From Evansella clarkii (GTDB lineage Bacteria; Bacillota; Bacilli; Bacillales; Salisediminibacteriaceae), in contig NZ_KV917376.1 of the NCBI RefSeq assembly GCF_002019695.1, positions 62,001 to 126,000 on the forward strand: a stretch of 64,000 nt of DNA, in the 5' to 3' direction. Shown piece after piece: positions 35,526-44,745 of the stretch; position 1 is the stretch's first letter; every line of letters starts with the position of its first letter. The position numbers and the translations under genes were made by a program. Below the pieces are notes generated by a model. It did no database searches. It saw only the letters and a list, made by a program, of their open reading frames with translations, and was not told where the DNA came from.

Positions 35526-37082
35526 TTGAGTATATTAACTGTAAAAAACTTAAGCCACGGCTTCGGTGACCGGGCTATTTTTAATGATGTGTCATTCCGC
35601 CTCCTGAAAGGGGAGCATATCGGCCTTATCGGGGCAAACGGGGAAGGGAAATCTTCCTTCATGAATATCATTACCCGCCAGCTGGAGCCTGATGAAGGAA
35701 CGGTCGAATGGGCGAAAAATGTAAGAACCGGCTTCCTTGACCAGCACACTGTCCTCCAAAAGGGGCAGACTGTCCGGGACGTATTGAAAAGCGCGTTTCA
35801 ATATTTGTTTGATATGGAAGCAGATATGAACGGCATGTATGAAAAAATGGGCGATGTGACTCCTGAAGAAATGGAAAAGCTCCTTGAAGAAGTTGGGATT
35901 ATTCAGGACATGCTCACAAACAATGATTTTTACACAATTGATGCTAAAGTGGAGGAAGTTGCCCGGGGACTAGGTCTTGATGAAATCGGTCTTGACCGGG
36001 ATGTTAATGATTTAAGCGGCGGCCAGCGTACAAAGATTCTTCTTGCTAAGCTCTTACTGGAAAAACCGGATATTCTTCTTCTTGATGAGCCGACAAACTA
36101 TCTCGACGAGCAGCATATTGAGTGGCTGAAGCGGTATCTTCAGGATTATGAAAATGCATTTATCCTGATCTCTCACGATATTCCATTTTTGAACAGTGTC
36201 GTTAACCTGATCTATCATATGGAAAACCAGGAATTGAACCGCTATTCAGGTGACTATGAGCACTTCATGCACGTTTATGAAGTGAAGAAGCAGCAGCTTG
36301 AAGCAGCATACAAAAAACAGCAGCAGGAAATTTCTGATCTTAAGGATTTCGTTGCCCGTAACAAAGCTCGTGTGGCTACAAGAAACATGGCAATGTCCAG
36401 GCAGAAAAAGCTCGACAAAATGGATGTCATTGAGCTTGCGAAGGAAAAACCAAAGCCGGAATTCCATTTCAAGACTGCGCGTACGCCGAGTAAAACGATT
36501 TTTGAAGCAAAAGATCTCGTGATTGGTTATGATGAGCCGTTATCCGCACCGCTGAACCTTCGCATGGAGCGTGGGCAGAAAATAGCTCTGACTGGGGCGA
36601 ACGGTATTGGAAAAACAACGCTTCTCCGCAGCCTTCTTGGGGAAATCCGCCCAGTGAGCGGCTCTGTTGAGCGTGGTGAATTCCTTGAAATCGGCTATTT
36701 CGAACAGGAAATTAAAACAGAAAACAATAACACTTGCATTGAAGAAGTGTGGAGCGAGTTCCCGGCGATGAACCAGGCCGAGGTACGTGCCGCCCTTGCA
36801 AAATGCGGACTGATGACAAAGCATATTGAAAGCAAAGTCGCAGTGTTAAGCGGAGGGGAAAAAGCGAAAGTCCGCCTCTGTAAATTAATTAACAGAGAAA
36901 CGAACATCCTTGTTCTCGACGAGCCGACAAACCACCTGGACGTTGATGCAAAGGACGAATTAAAACGAGCACTTAAAGAATATAAAGGAAGCATCCTTCT
37001 AATCAGCCACGAACCTGAATTTTATCAGGATGTCGTGACAGATATCTGGAACGGAGAATCCTGGACTACGAAAGTATTTTAA
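35526..37082 (+). CDS. yfmM: ABC-F ATPase YfmM
   Basis: 518 aa from the TTG at 35526 (AAAGGA 9 bases upstream), the length of B. subtilis YfmM; a longer frame to 35214 would run into yfmL and has no support. Two ABC cassettes: GANGEGKSS, LSGGQRTK and LLLDEPTNYLDEQHIEWL; then GANGIGKTT, LSGGEKAKV and LVLDEPTNHLD. A charged linker (about 230-300) lies between them. ABC-F proteins act on the ribosomal E site to relieve stalling; this one's exact role is not known. Confidence 0.93.
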   Translation: MSILTVKNLSHGFGDRAIFNDVSFRLLKGEHIGLIGANGEGKSSFMNIITRQLEPDEGTVEWAKNVRTGFLDQHTVLQKGQTVRDVLKSAFQYLFDMEADMNGMYEKMGDVTPEEMEKLLEEVGIIQDMLTNNDFYTIDAKVEEVARGLGLDEIGLDRDVNDLSGGQRTKILLAKLLLEKPDILLLDEPTNYLDEQHIEWLKRYLQDYENAFILISHDIPFLNSVVNLIYHMENQELNRYSGDYEHFMHVYEVKKQQLEAAYKKQQQEISDLKDFVARNKARVATRNMAMSRQKKLDKMDVIELAKEKPKPEFHFKTARTPSKTIFEAKDLVIGYDEPLSAPLNLRMERGQKIALTGANGIGKTTLLRSLLGEIRPVSGSVERGEFLEIGYFEQEIKTENNNTCIEEVWSEFPAMNQAEVRAALAKCGLMTKHIESKVAVLSGGEKAKVRLCKLINRETNILVLDEPTNHLDVDAKDELKRALKEYKGSILLISHEPEFYQDVVTDIWNGESWTTKVF

Positions 37083-37092
37083 TACGAACTGT

Positions 37093-37143
37093 AAAAGGAG
37101 CTGGTCCCGCGAAAAAATGCGGGCCGGCTCCTTTCTGTTTTTA
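37093..37143. terminator. Bidirectional intrinsic terminator
   Basis: AAAGGAGCTGGTCCCGC pairs with GCGGGCCGGCTCCTTT with a short A-rich loop, between convergent genes. Confidence 0.9.
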
Positions 37144-37144
37144 C

Positions 37145-37804
37145 TTATTCCTCATCATAAGCGTTTAACGCATTCACTGCATGGGCTGCTGCTGAGCCTG
37201 CTTTTAAAGCCGACGCTACAAAGATGCTTTCTGCCAGTTCCTCTTTGGAGACCCCCTGCTTCTTCGCCCCTTTTGTATGTACATCGATGCAATAAGAACA
37301 GCCAGTTGTATGGGCAACTGCCACTGCAATAAGCTCTTTCTCTTTCGCCGTAAGGGCTCCGTCTTTCATTGTTTCATCACTGAAATTCATAAAGCTGCTG
37401 AATCCATCAGAGGACAGCTCACCTAATTCTTTGAATCTGTTGAAATGGGATGCTTTATATAATTCTTCTCCGCCGGATTCATCATACGCATTTAAGGCGT
37501 TAACACCATGGGCTGCTGCTGAACCTGCTTTTAAAGCCGCTGCAACAAAAATACTTTCAGCCATCTCTTCTTTTGTTACTTCCTGTTTTTTCGCCCCATT
37601 CACATGGACGTCAATACAGTAAGGGCAGCCTGTTGTATGGGCAACAGCCACAGCAATCAGTTCTTTAAGCTTTCCAGTAAGTTTTCCCGGAGCCATCGCA
37701 GCTTTGTCAAATTGAACAAAAGCTTTGAAAGCATCCGGTGCCAAATCGTTTAGCTCAGGAAGTCTTGAAAAATATGATTTCTCATACAAGTTTTCTTTAC
37801 TCAA
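37145..37804 (-). CDS. Duplicated AhpD/carboxymuconolactone decarboxylase-like protein
   Basis: 219 aa from TTG at 37804 (AAAGGAG 9 bases upstream). It is two tandem copies of one ~110-residue CMD domain, each with the redox motif C-x-x-C-x-x-x-H: TGCPYCIDVHVNGAKK and TGCSYCIDVHTKGAKK, and each ending with AGSAAAHGVNALNAYDE or AGSAAAHAVNALNAYDE. In the AhpD family these two cysteines carry out peroxidase or disulphide chemistry, usually as trimers or hexamers of single-domain subunits. The close similarity of the halves points to a recent internal duplication. Confidence 0.88.
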   Translation of the reverse strand: MSKENLYEKSYFSRLPELNDLAPDAFKAFVQFDKAAMAPGKLTGKLKELIAVAVAHTTGCPYCIDVHVNGAKKQEVTKEEMAESIFVAAALKAGSAAAHGVNALNAYDESGGEELYKASHFNRFKELGELSSDGFSSFMNFSDETMKDGALTAKEKELIAVAVAHTTGCSYCIDVHTKGAKKQGVSKEELAESIFVASALKAGSAAAHAVNALNAYDEE

Positions 37805-38063
37805 ATGAATCCGCTCCTTTACAATAATTTCAACCACCCTTCATTATACAGGGATTATTTCCATTTTTCAGTTTCTTCGGTATATTTGCTCAGTAAATTT
37901 ATTAGGTCTGATCATTCTGATTATCTCTTTTTACAGGGGAGAAGGATTTCGGACCATTAACTGCTTTGAAAGAAAAAATGAACACTGCTGGCATACAAAG
38001 AGGAACTGGAAATAATAAAAATAGAACTTCTCAAAGTAGTACCATCTTCATCCGTATACAGAC

Positions 38064-38120
38064 AGACGCTTTCCGCGGGTTATGCTTAAGCTATCGCTTT
38101 TCCCGCAGGAGGCGCCGTCT
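38064..38120. repeat. Dispersed bacilli-type hairpin repeat
   Basis: AGACGCTTTCCGCGGG at one end and CCCGCAGGAGGCGCCGTCT at the other form an imperfect 57-bp stem-loop. Sequences of this form (TTCCGCGGG ... CCCGCAGGAG) are common between genes in Bacillaceae. The remaining gap 37838-38159 shows nothing else. Confidence 0.6.
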
Positions 38121-38159
38121 TTCAATTAAATAACTATCCATAAGAAGCTAGTCTTGTAT

Positions 38160-39569
38160 TTATTTCCAGAATTCCCACCATTTCCTTCGGGGCTTTTCTC
38201 TACTATTTTTGGGAGCAACTAACAGCTGTTTCGCTTCTTCTATTTCTTGTACAGTCGTCTCCTTTAAGTTTTGTTCTAATTCAGTAGTTTTTCTGTCTTT
38301 TTCTATTTCCCTTTTCCGGTCTGAAATTGTTCTCACTAGGAGGCTTTGATTAAACCCAATGTTTCGGGCAGTAACGCCGGGGTTGGCAGAATGAACAGAT
38401 GGATTAGGTATGGCTTTATTAGTTGCTAAAAAATAGGCATACTTAAGTGGCATGGCATATAATTCCCAAGTTAATTTAGGGTCTCGTACACGTTTAAGGA
38501 TACTGATTTTTTGTGGTTTTCCATTCACTTCAATAAGCCATGGTTTCCCTTTTTGATCTATCCCAAAGTCTATTCCTAACTCACCCATGTGGCCTAGGGT
38601 CTTTTCTAGTTCTTTTGCAACTTTTACACTTATTTTTTTGATCGTATCCATTTGATTAGCAGTCAACATATTATTACTCTTAAGAATACTAGAAAGACTT
38701 TTTATTTCGGAAGCCATATTTGTAATGTAGGACGTTTTGGTGCCTATTCTACTAACAGTGCCGGTGATAAACCATTTCCCTTGCCCATTTCTATGAACAT
38801 ATACTCGAAGATCATAAATTTTCTGCTCAGTTTGATCAAAGGGAATAAACTGTTGAACAAGAAACTTCTTATTTTTGATTAACTTTTGAATGCTTTTTAT
38901 AAACTCCTCTTGATTATGGGTATTTATCTTTGCTGGGTCATATAACCTTTCATCATTTAGTAAGGCATGTAATTTCTGTTTATTTATTTTATTGCCAACC
39001 TTAAATAGTGCACTTCTTTTAACTGTTTCAGTCTCGTGTTGGGATACTAGTTGAAAAGTGTTCTGCTTTTGTGAATTAATATATAATTTATACCTTTTGT
39101 CATCGGTCAACTCAACCAAGTAAACCTGCTTCCCTAAGCTACCTTTGCAAGGTTTTAATATGAGTTTACTGTAAGTTGTTAACAGGTATGGAAGTTTTTC
39201 ACTCCGATATATAGAGGTGTATGGTAAATACTTTTTTATAGAGGTTTTTTGTAATATCTGATGTGTATCCCACTTATTGAGCCACGTAATGGTGTTAAAT
39301 ACTTTTCCCTTGCCAATAACTTTTTCTATTCTCTTTACGAGATTTTTCTTTGCTGAGTAACGCCGGTTATATACAGCTGAAGGAAAAGGGCAACTTTTTC
39401 GCTGCCAAGAACGTCCGTTAAAAAATAAACCTCGAATTCTCTTTTTCTTCCAGTGTATCCCTTTGGAATTAAATACTAGTAAGTCGATGTTTAGTGATTT
39501 TGCTATTTCATAATATCGTAACTTGGTAGGTTTCCTTACTAAGATACCGATCAAAGGTTTTTTTCCCAT
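38160..39569 (-). CDS. YheC/YheD-family ATP-grasp protein (spore coat-associated type)
   Basis: 469 aa. An N-terminal ~100 residues are variable (IGILVRKP, RGLFFNGRSW, YNRRYS), then an ATP-grasp domain (about 100-375) with LILKPCKGSLGKQVYLV, LVQQFIPFDQTEQKIYDLRVYV and the metal-binding block GIDFGIDQKGKPWLIEVNGKPQ. The family includes the B. subtilis coat-associated YheC and YheD. ATP-grasp enzymes ligate carboxylates to amines, so a peptide-like product is possible (inference). Base composition is clearly more A+T-rich than its neighbours, suggesting a foreign or fast-evolving gene. A poly-charged C-terminal tail ends PRRKWWEFWK. It probably shares a transcript with the 81-aa gene upstream. 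Confidence 0.82.
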   Translation of the reverse strand: MGKKPLIGILVRKPTKLRYYEIAKSLNIDLLVFNSKGIHWKKKRIRGLFFNGRSWQRKSCPFPSAVYNRRYSAKKNLVKRIEKVIGKGKVFNTITWLNKWDTHQILQKTSIKKYLPYTSIYRSEKLPYLLTTYSKLILKPCKGSLGKQVYLVELTDDKRYKLYINSQKQNTFQLVSQHETETVKRSALFKVGNKINKQKLHALLNDERLYDPAKINTHNQEEFIKSIQKLIKNKKFLVQQFIPFDQTEQKIYDLRVYVHRNGQGKWFITGTVSRIGTKTSYITNMASEIKSLSSILKSNNMLTANQMDTIKKISVKVAKELEKTLGHMGELGIDFGIDQKGKPWLIEVNGKPQKISILKRVRDPKLTWELYAMPLKYAYFLATNKAIPNPSVHSANPGVTARNIGFNQSLLVRTISDRKREIEKDRKTTELEQNLKETTVQEIEEAKQLLVAPKNSREKPRRKWWEFWK

Positions 39570-39674
39570 ATATTTTACACCTCCTTTTATGTATTTTTAA
39601 ATGGTCTCTATCATGATGTTTAGGCAATAGCAAATTTAAACTTGGAACCATATAAACAGTTTGCTTTTATATAC

Positions 39675-39698
39675 AAGGGTTGCTAAGAAGCAACCCTT
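39675..39698. terminator. Hairpin between the 81-aa gene and the YheC/D gene
   Basis: AAGGGTTGCT pairs with AGCAACCCTT. The T-tract on the minus strand is poor, so it may only attenuate or protect the message. Confidence 0.5.
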
Positions 39699-39720
39699 CT
39701 TACTACAAAGACAGATATTT

Positions 39721-39966
39721 TTAAGCGCCCTCTTCTACCGTGATTGATAGCGTGAGCACTCCAATCCCTGCTGCTTCAACGGTTTCTTCAACAGGCTCAA
39801 TAGTTGGACAAGGTGCAGTAACCTCTTCTCCAAATACTTCAAACGTTACTGTGCCATTATCTGAGGGAAAAGATTGTTCTGTAAATACAACAATTGGATC
39901 TACAAGGTCTACGCCATCAATCGCTGTAATTTCTACCGTGACTAGACAAAAACCTACAACTCCCAT
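39721..39966 (-). CDS. 81-aa protein of unknown function beside the YheC/D gene
   Basis: Strong ribosome site (AAAGGAGGGAGATAA before ATG at 39966). The product is acidic, rich in Val, Thr and Ile, with alternating hydrophobic residues predicted as beta strands: VGFCLVTVEITAIDGV, GTVTFEVFGEEVTAP, LTLSITVEEGA. It has two Cys and no signal peptide. It has the look of a small beta-sandwich structural protein, perhaps a spore-layer component given the neighbour, but this is inference. Family not recognised. Confidence 0.6.
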   Translation of the reverse strand: MGVVGFCLVTVEITAIDGVDLVDPIVVFTEQSFPSDNGTVTFEVFGEEVTAPCPTIEPVEETVEAAGIGVLTLSITVEEGA

Positions 39967-40154
39967 TTATCTCCCTCCTTTCATAGGGTATATTTAATAT
40001 TATGTTGCTTATATTAAAATGGTTTGGATAGTTAACATGAGAGAAAGACACATTTTAGAAGAATGACTATCTCTATCATGGTCTAACTAGAATAAATCAG
40101 GTCGAGTATCTAGCAATACGTAACTAACGGAAATGGGATAATTCTAGGAAAAGT

Positions 40155-40191
40155 AAAAAAGACCAGGGAGATCGGATCCCTGGTCTTTTTT
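40155..40191. terminator. Bidirectional intrinsic terminator
   Basis: GACCAGGGA (40161-40169) pairs with TCCCTGGTC (40177-40185), with A and T runs on each side. The gap 39967-40332 otherwise holds only a small GC hairpin at 40238-40256 behind the nos operon. Confidence 0.85.
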
Positions 40192-40332
40192 ACTTCTTAA
40201 TGATTGATTAATTTTCAATGTTTTCTGCTAGAAAGCCGGGCGGGCTTTTGTATAACTTAAATCACAGTCTTAATCGCATCATCTTCGTAATTCTGTTCAC
40301 TGCCATCCCCCGCAAACAGCCCCATTCAAGTG

Positions 40333-40977
40333 TCACTGCCCAGGAAATATTTTCACATCAAGCGTCTCCATTTGCGACACTAGCAGTTCCTCATACTGCT
40401 GGCTGGCTATATGCTCCAGCTCTTCCCCTTCCATTCCAGGGCGTTCGCTTTGTACTTCCTCAAGCACATCAGCATATACAATCCTTGCCAGGAGCCATTC
40501 TTCCGTATAGTCATAAAGCTGCTCCTGGAACAGCTCCGTGCCGTAATCCTCAATTAACGCTAATGCAGCCGGCTCAGATTCATACTGTCCATAAAACAAA
40601 GCTGCCTGCTCCTCCACTGCTTCCTCCCCCATCACATACCCTTTTTCCTCAGCAAGTTTCGCCATGGCAATGGTCCTGATCACATTCGTTAATGTATGGT
40701 TCATATTCCGAACCTGGACTTCCTGTTCATCCCAGAATTCGCTCATATACTCAAGGGTTTCCTCGTCCATTTCCGCTCGCCCCTCGGTACGGACCAGTTC
40801 TAAGTGAAGCAGTCCGATAAGCTGCTGGAATGCCGCTTTATCCGCTGTGATTTCCGTATCATTTACTTCTGCAAGTACCGTATCACCGCTGCCTCTGCTG
40901 CACCCGGAAATGAAAACTATACTTCCCAGCAGCAAAACAGCGAGCAGAAGACTCTTCCCATTAATCTTAATGCTCAT
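40333..40977 (-). CDS. SurA_N-like lipoprotein at the end of the nos operon
   Basis: 214 aa. ATG at 40977 overlaps the end of the preceding gene by 11 bases (coupled). Lipoprotein signal ending FISGC; then a helical domain resembling the N-terminal chaperone part of SurA/PrsA (EVNDTEITADKAAFQQLIG, long helices, AKLAEEKGYVMGEEAVEEQ). There is no parvulin isomerase domain. Location in this operon suggests a folding or assembly helper for secreted NosZ or its copper donors (inference). Confidence 0.7.
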   Translation of the reverse strand: MSIKINGKSLLLAVLLLGSIVFISGCSRGSGDTVLAEVNDTEITADKAAFQQLIGLLHLELVRTEGRAEMDEETLEYMSEFWDEQEVQVRNMNHTLTNVIRTIAMAKLAEEKGYVMGEEAVEEQAALFYGQYESEPAALALIEDYGTELFQEQLYDYTEEWLLARIVYADVLEEVQSERPGMEGEELEHIASQQYEELLVSQMETLDVKIFPGQ

Positions 40978-41353
40978 TTCCTTCACCCACCTCAAAAATT
41001 ACTGTTTCCGTCCAAATATCATTACCGCCTTCCGAGGCAGTCACACTGGCAATCCATTCTCCTGACATGGCAAAAGCCGCTTCACCCGTATAAACACCGT
41101 CATCGATGTCAGTGAAAACTGCTTCAATATGGCCATGGTCCATCCGGTTCATTTCAAACAAAGCAGAGATCTCCAGGCCGGAAACTGGCTGGCCGCCTTC
41201 CAGCACTTCAAAAGTGATCACTCCATATTCTCCCTTTTCGTAAACAGGCTGTTTGATTACTGAAACCTCCAACGCTGATGAATTACATGCTGCCAGCACA
41301 AGCAGCAGAGTAAACAGAAGTAACTTTCCCGCGGACTTTCTGATCTTTTCCAC
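40967..41353 (-). CDS. YtkA-like/FixH-like lipoprotein, possible copper chaperone
   Basis: 128 aa, GTG start behind GAGGGGG, overlapping the nosF end by 71 bases. Lipoprotein signal ending VLAAC (Cys23), then one YtkA-like beta-sandwich domain. A Met/His cluster FEMNRMDHGHIEA (about 68-80) could bind copper. The operon contains no NosL, the usual copper lipoprotein of nitrous oxide reductase, so this protein may fill that place (inference). Confidence 0.75.
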   Translation of the reverse strand: MEKIRKSAGKLLLFTLLLVLAACNSSALEVSVIKQPVYEKGEYGVITFEVLEGGQPVSGLEISALFEMNRMDHGHIEAVFTDIDDGVYTGEAAFAMSGEWIASVTASEGGNDIWTETVIFEVGEGNEH

Positions 41354-42023
41354 TGTCTTTTTCCCCCTCTTTCATAACTTCCATAAATTCCTTCACCGTA
41401 TATTTTTTAATCTTTCCTTCTTCCAAGTAAGCTACATGAGTGCAAATCTGCTGGATTTCGTCCAAGTGATGGGACGAGAGAAAGATCGTTTTATTCTGCA
41501 AAGACTGAAGAATGTCCAGTATTTCTTTCCGGCCGATCGGATCAAGACCGCTTGTAGGTTCATCAAGAATCAAAAGCTTCGCTTCATAATAAAGCATAAG
41601 CGAAAGGCCAAGCCTCTGAAGCATCCCCTTTGAAAAACCCTGGATTCTTTCATCTCTTTGTTCATAAAGGCTCACTTGCTTAAGAACGTCATCAATCCGG
41701 TCATTATCCGGCTTTTCTTTCTGAAGGGAAGCGAAAAAACTCAAGTTTTCCCTGGCAGTCAAATGAGGATAAAGATGAAACTTCTCAGGTAAATAAGCAA
41801 CTTCTTTTTTCCATTTCTCCGTACGGCGCACATCGTGGCCGGCAAGTGTAACCATTCCTTTTCCTACAGGCAATACACCAAGCATCGTGTGTATCAGGGT
41901 AGATTTACCTGAGCCGTTCCTCCCTACAAGGGCACAGCGTTCATTTTCAGCCACATATAAACTAACATCGTTTAAAACTGTCTTTCGCCCATATTTCTGA
42001 GACAATTGTTCAATATTAATCAT
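41283..42023 (-). CDS. nosF: NosF, ATP-binding subunit of the Nos ABC transporter
   Basis: 246 aa from ATG at 42023 with AAAGGGG upstream. Walker A GRNGSGKST, a signature variant (GFSKGMLQRLG), Walker B LLILDEPTSGLDP and SSHHLDE. In nos systems NosFY with NosD moves a sulphur species or other cofactor component needed for the CuZ centre. It overlaps nosY by 8 bases. Confidence 0.88.
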   Translation of the reverse strand: MINIEQLSQKYGRKTVLNDVSLYVAENERCALVGRNGSGKSTLIHTMLGVLPVGKGMVTLAGHDVRRTEKWKKEVAYLPEKFHLYPHLTARENLSFFASLQKEKPDNDRIDDVLKQVSLYEQRDERIQGFSKGMLQRLGLSLMLYYEAKLLILDEPTSGLDPIGRKEILDILQSLQNKTIFLSSHHLDEIQQICTHVAYLEEGKIKKYTVKEFMEVMKEGEKDSGKDQKVRGKVTSVYSAACAGSM

Positions 42024-42816
42024 AACGAAGCCCCTTTCGTCTGAGCCACACGGCAATTTCGAAGAACACAATAAGAAAGACTGCAAGATTAATCAACAGG
42101 AAAGCCTGTGGCGAAAGCCAAATCAATTTATCCATTAAGTAGGACATGTATTCCATAGAAAACACGCCTGCTGAAGTTTCCAGATAAAGGCGCAGTGTAT
42201 TTAACGGCTGCAGAAAAAACAGGACAGAAAAGATCAGGATATTATCATGTGTAACTGCCGGAAGCTGATAAAGCAGGGCAAGATCAAATAAGAATATAAA
42301 TGCGAACCATACGAAAACCGCCGCCCCGACAGCCTGCATTCTGTTGGTGCAGATGGTGCCAATGAAAAAGCCGATTTGGTTAAAAATAAGGATAAATACA
42401 ATTACAGTTATCAAAAATGATAAAAACGCTGCTGCATCAAAAGCTAAAAATAGTCTCATAGGCACAGCCAGCAGGATATACCAGCCGGTGAAAAGTGCCA
42501 GCATGACGAGATTTACAGCAATACTTTTTTTAAACAGAAAAGACCTGTAAGATTCTTTTTTTGTAACGATCATCATTAACGTTTTAAGTTCCTTTTCCTG
42601 CAAAACTGCAAAGGATGCCACAAACAAGCAAAGAAGAGGCAGCAGGAATACGTGCATTTCATGGAGGGAAATTAAGACAGACTGAAATCCGTGTTCAAAG
42701 GGAGTGTTCATCGCTTCCATAAAGATGAATAAGGACATGATGACCACTATCCCAAGCCCGAACCACAGACCTTTGCCTCTCGTCTGTTCCATCCACTCCT
42801 TCCATACATAATTCAT
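42016..42816 (-). CDS. nosY: NosY, ABC permease
   Basis: 266 aa with six membrane segments, the first at about 18-33 and the last at about 238-258. ABC-2 type permease. Coupled to nosD by an ATGA overlap and to nosF by an 8-base overlap, fixing its role as the membrane partner of NosF. Confidence 0.88.
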   Translation of the reverse strand: MNYVWKEWMEQTRGKGLWFGLGIVVIMSLFIFMEAMNTPFEHGFQSVLISLHEMHVFLLPLLCLFVASFAVLQEKELKTLMMIVTKKESYRSFLFKKSIAVNLVMLALFTGWYILLAVPMRLFLAFDAAAFLSFLITVIVFILIFNQIGFFIGTICTNRMQAVGAAVFVWFAFIFLFDLALLYQLPAVTHDNILIFSVLFFLQPLNTLRLYLETSAGVFSMEYMSYLMDKLIWLSPQAFLLINLAVFLIVFFEIAVWLRRKGLRYD

Positions 42817-44120
42817 GCTGACCGCCTCCTTCGTTGTACACCAAACAGTGCACCGCTGATAACTAAAATTAATGCTGAATATTTCATAACCGGGAGAACC
42901 TCTCTGTTTTGCAGAGGGAAGTCGTCCTGGAACATTGTCCGCTGATTATTCATCCACTGATTCATTTTTTCATATACTGCAATACTTGGACTGTTAAGCA
43001 ATAAGTAGGAAAGTTCGTTTTCTTCCAGAAGCTGATGGAGTGATGACTGATACGCGACAGAAAAGTCTCCTGTCCCGTTCTGGTCAAGGTCCGCCAGAGG
43101 AAAATCGCTCCCCCAGTCATTACCTCGGCCAGCCTCATTCCAGCTGCTTTCTGATTCTCCGCCTACCTGAACGACCGGGCTCCTGTTTTTATAGAACTTG
43201 TTCTCTGTAAAAATTTGCTGGCTGGAGCTAGCCCACATTTCCACACCAATGTCATTTTGGCTGAACTCATTATTATAAATATAGTTCCCTCGCGCCTGTT
43301 CAACGAGAAGGCCTCTTTTATTCCTGATGAACTGATTACCTTCTAAATGATTCTCGCTGCTTGCCTGAAGCATAAAGCCAAAAGACCGGGAACTCTGATT
43401 CATGGAAAATTTGTTTCCAGTAAATTCATTCCTGCTGGAGTGCATAACTGCCGCACCCCCGATATTAAAAGTAAAGGAATTGTCCTGAAATCTGTTGTCG
43501 TCTGAATACATGTAATGAAGCCCGTACCTCGTATGGCTGATTTCATTTCCTGAGATAGTATTTTGGTGGGCGTACTCGAAATACATACCGTCCCTTGTTC
43601 CCTCTATATAGTTATCTGTAAGTGTATTTCTCTCAGAATAGTAAACTTGTATGCCATTACCTTGCCCCGCGATGGTTTCCTGATCCATCTGGCCGTGTAT
43701 CTCCACCTGGTCGATTATATTTTCGTGTGCCTGGCTGAGGTAAATACCGTGATAGGAATCCGTTATTATCAGTTTTCTGAAGGAGTTTCCGTCCGTATTT
43801 ACTTTTATGCCTGAATATTCTTCTCCATCGCCCCTTGCAAAGCTGCTGTTTTCGATTTGCAGCTGTTCAAGGTGGACATCGGGTGACTCGATAGTAACTA
43901 CGTTGCCGGTTCCATCGCCCCGGATAACCGTTTCTTCCGCCCCTGTTACAATGAGGGGTTTTCCAATGACTATATTGCCTTCATACACTTTGTTTTCCAG
44001 CAGGATAGTTTCATAGTCATCTGCTGCATCAATCATTTTCTGCAGCTCCCCACCAGCCATAGCCCTTGCCGGAATAAAAAAGAAGATCAGCAGAAAGCAT
44101 ATAAACACTAGCCTTTTCAT
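42813..44120 (-). CDS. nosD: NosD, periplasmic-type beta-helix copper-site maturation protein
   Basis: 435 aa. Sec signal peptide (first ~22 residues), then a right-handed parallel beta-helix of about fourteen rungs (repeating N-x-I-x-x-N-x-I forms such as RNTLTDNYIEGTRDGMYF and HQNTISGNEISHTRYGLHY), with a CASH-type pattern. The C-terminus has a membrane anchor (about 412-430) and an RRRRS tail, holding it at the outer membrane face. NosD is required for the CuZ site of NosZ. Confidence 0.9.
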   Translation of the reverse strand: MKRLVFICFLLIFFFIPARAMAGGELQKMIDAADDYETILLENKVYEGNIVIGKPLIVTGAEETVIRGDGTGNVVTIESPDVHLEQLQIENSSFARGDGEEYSGIKVNTDGNSFRKLIITDSYHGIYLSQAHENIIDQVEIHGQMDQETIAGQGNGIQVYYSERNTLTDNYIEGTRDGMYFEYAHQNTISGNEISHTRYGLHYMYSDDNRFQDNSFTFNIGGAAVMHSSRNEFTGNKFSMNQSSRSFGFMLQASSENHLEGNQFIRNKRGLLVEQARGNYIYNNEFSQNDIGVEMWASSSQQIFTENKFYKNRSPVVQVGGESESSWNEAGRGNDWGSDFPLADLDQNGTGDFSVAYQSSLHQLLEENELSYLLLNSPSIAVYEKMNQWMNNQRTMFQDDFPLQNREVLPVMKYSALILVISGALFGVQRRRRSA

Positions 44121-44680
44121 TGGTGCCTCTCCTTCCAGAGAGGAAACAGCAGCAGCAGAAATACTAAAAGGAGCAAAAAGGAACCGTAAGAAAAATAGCT
44201 GTTGGTAACAAAGTTAGCAATCGTGTTTTCTCCGATAATCGGCGGTACAAAAGGATCTACCGTTATTGGAGCCATAGGGTCAAGGTCGGTTCCGAAGCTC
44301 ACAAGCCACCGGCGAATATCATAGATTCCGAGAATGCCTCCTAGAATAAAAAGCCCGATAAGCCCATACAGCAAACTCATTTTTCTGAGCAGTCCTGTGA
44401 AAACAATCAGTAGGGCGAGACCAGCTATGATCCATGGAAGAAACTGAAGCTCCGGAAAACTTTCCTCACTGAACTGGGCCATTCCGATATAATGATTCAG
44501 GCTGTTAACAATGTCAATTTCACCTGCAAGCTTATAAGGGTAGACGATGATATTCAGACCTTCCTGATACTGTGGCGCATAAAATTTCATTCCCCACCAG
44601 GGCAGAAATATAGTAATAATTAGCAGCCCGGCCGCAATGAATAGACTGGTTGCCGACTGAAAAGACATTTTTTTGGACAT
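44117..44680 (-). CDS. NosB-like membrane protein of clade II nos operons
   Basis: 187 aa from ATG at 44680 (GGAG 9 bases upstream). Four membrane segments (about 12-32, 78-98, 103-122, 158-180) and an outer loop near 30-75. Clade II nos clusters typically carry a small membrane protein called NosB between nosZ and nosD; position and form fit. Its function is not established. It overlaps nosD by ATGA. Confidence 0.65.
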   Translation of the reverse strand: MSKKMSFQSATSLFIAAGLLIITIFLPWWGMKFYAPQYQEGLNIIVYPYKLAGEIDIVNSLNHYIGMAQFSEESFPELQFLPWIIAGLALLIVFTGLLRKMSLLYGLIGLFILGGILGIYDIRRWLVSFGTDLDPMAPITVDPFVPPIIGENTIANFVTNSYFSYGSFLLLLVFLLLLFPLWKERHQ

Positions 44681-44745
44681 GATTCTCATCTCCTGGAATC
44701 ATCAGCGGGAAAGGGAGCATTCCTCCCTTTCCTTAGCTGACTTTT

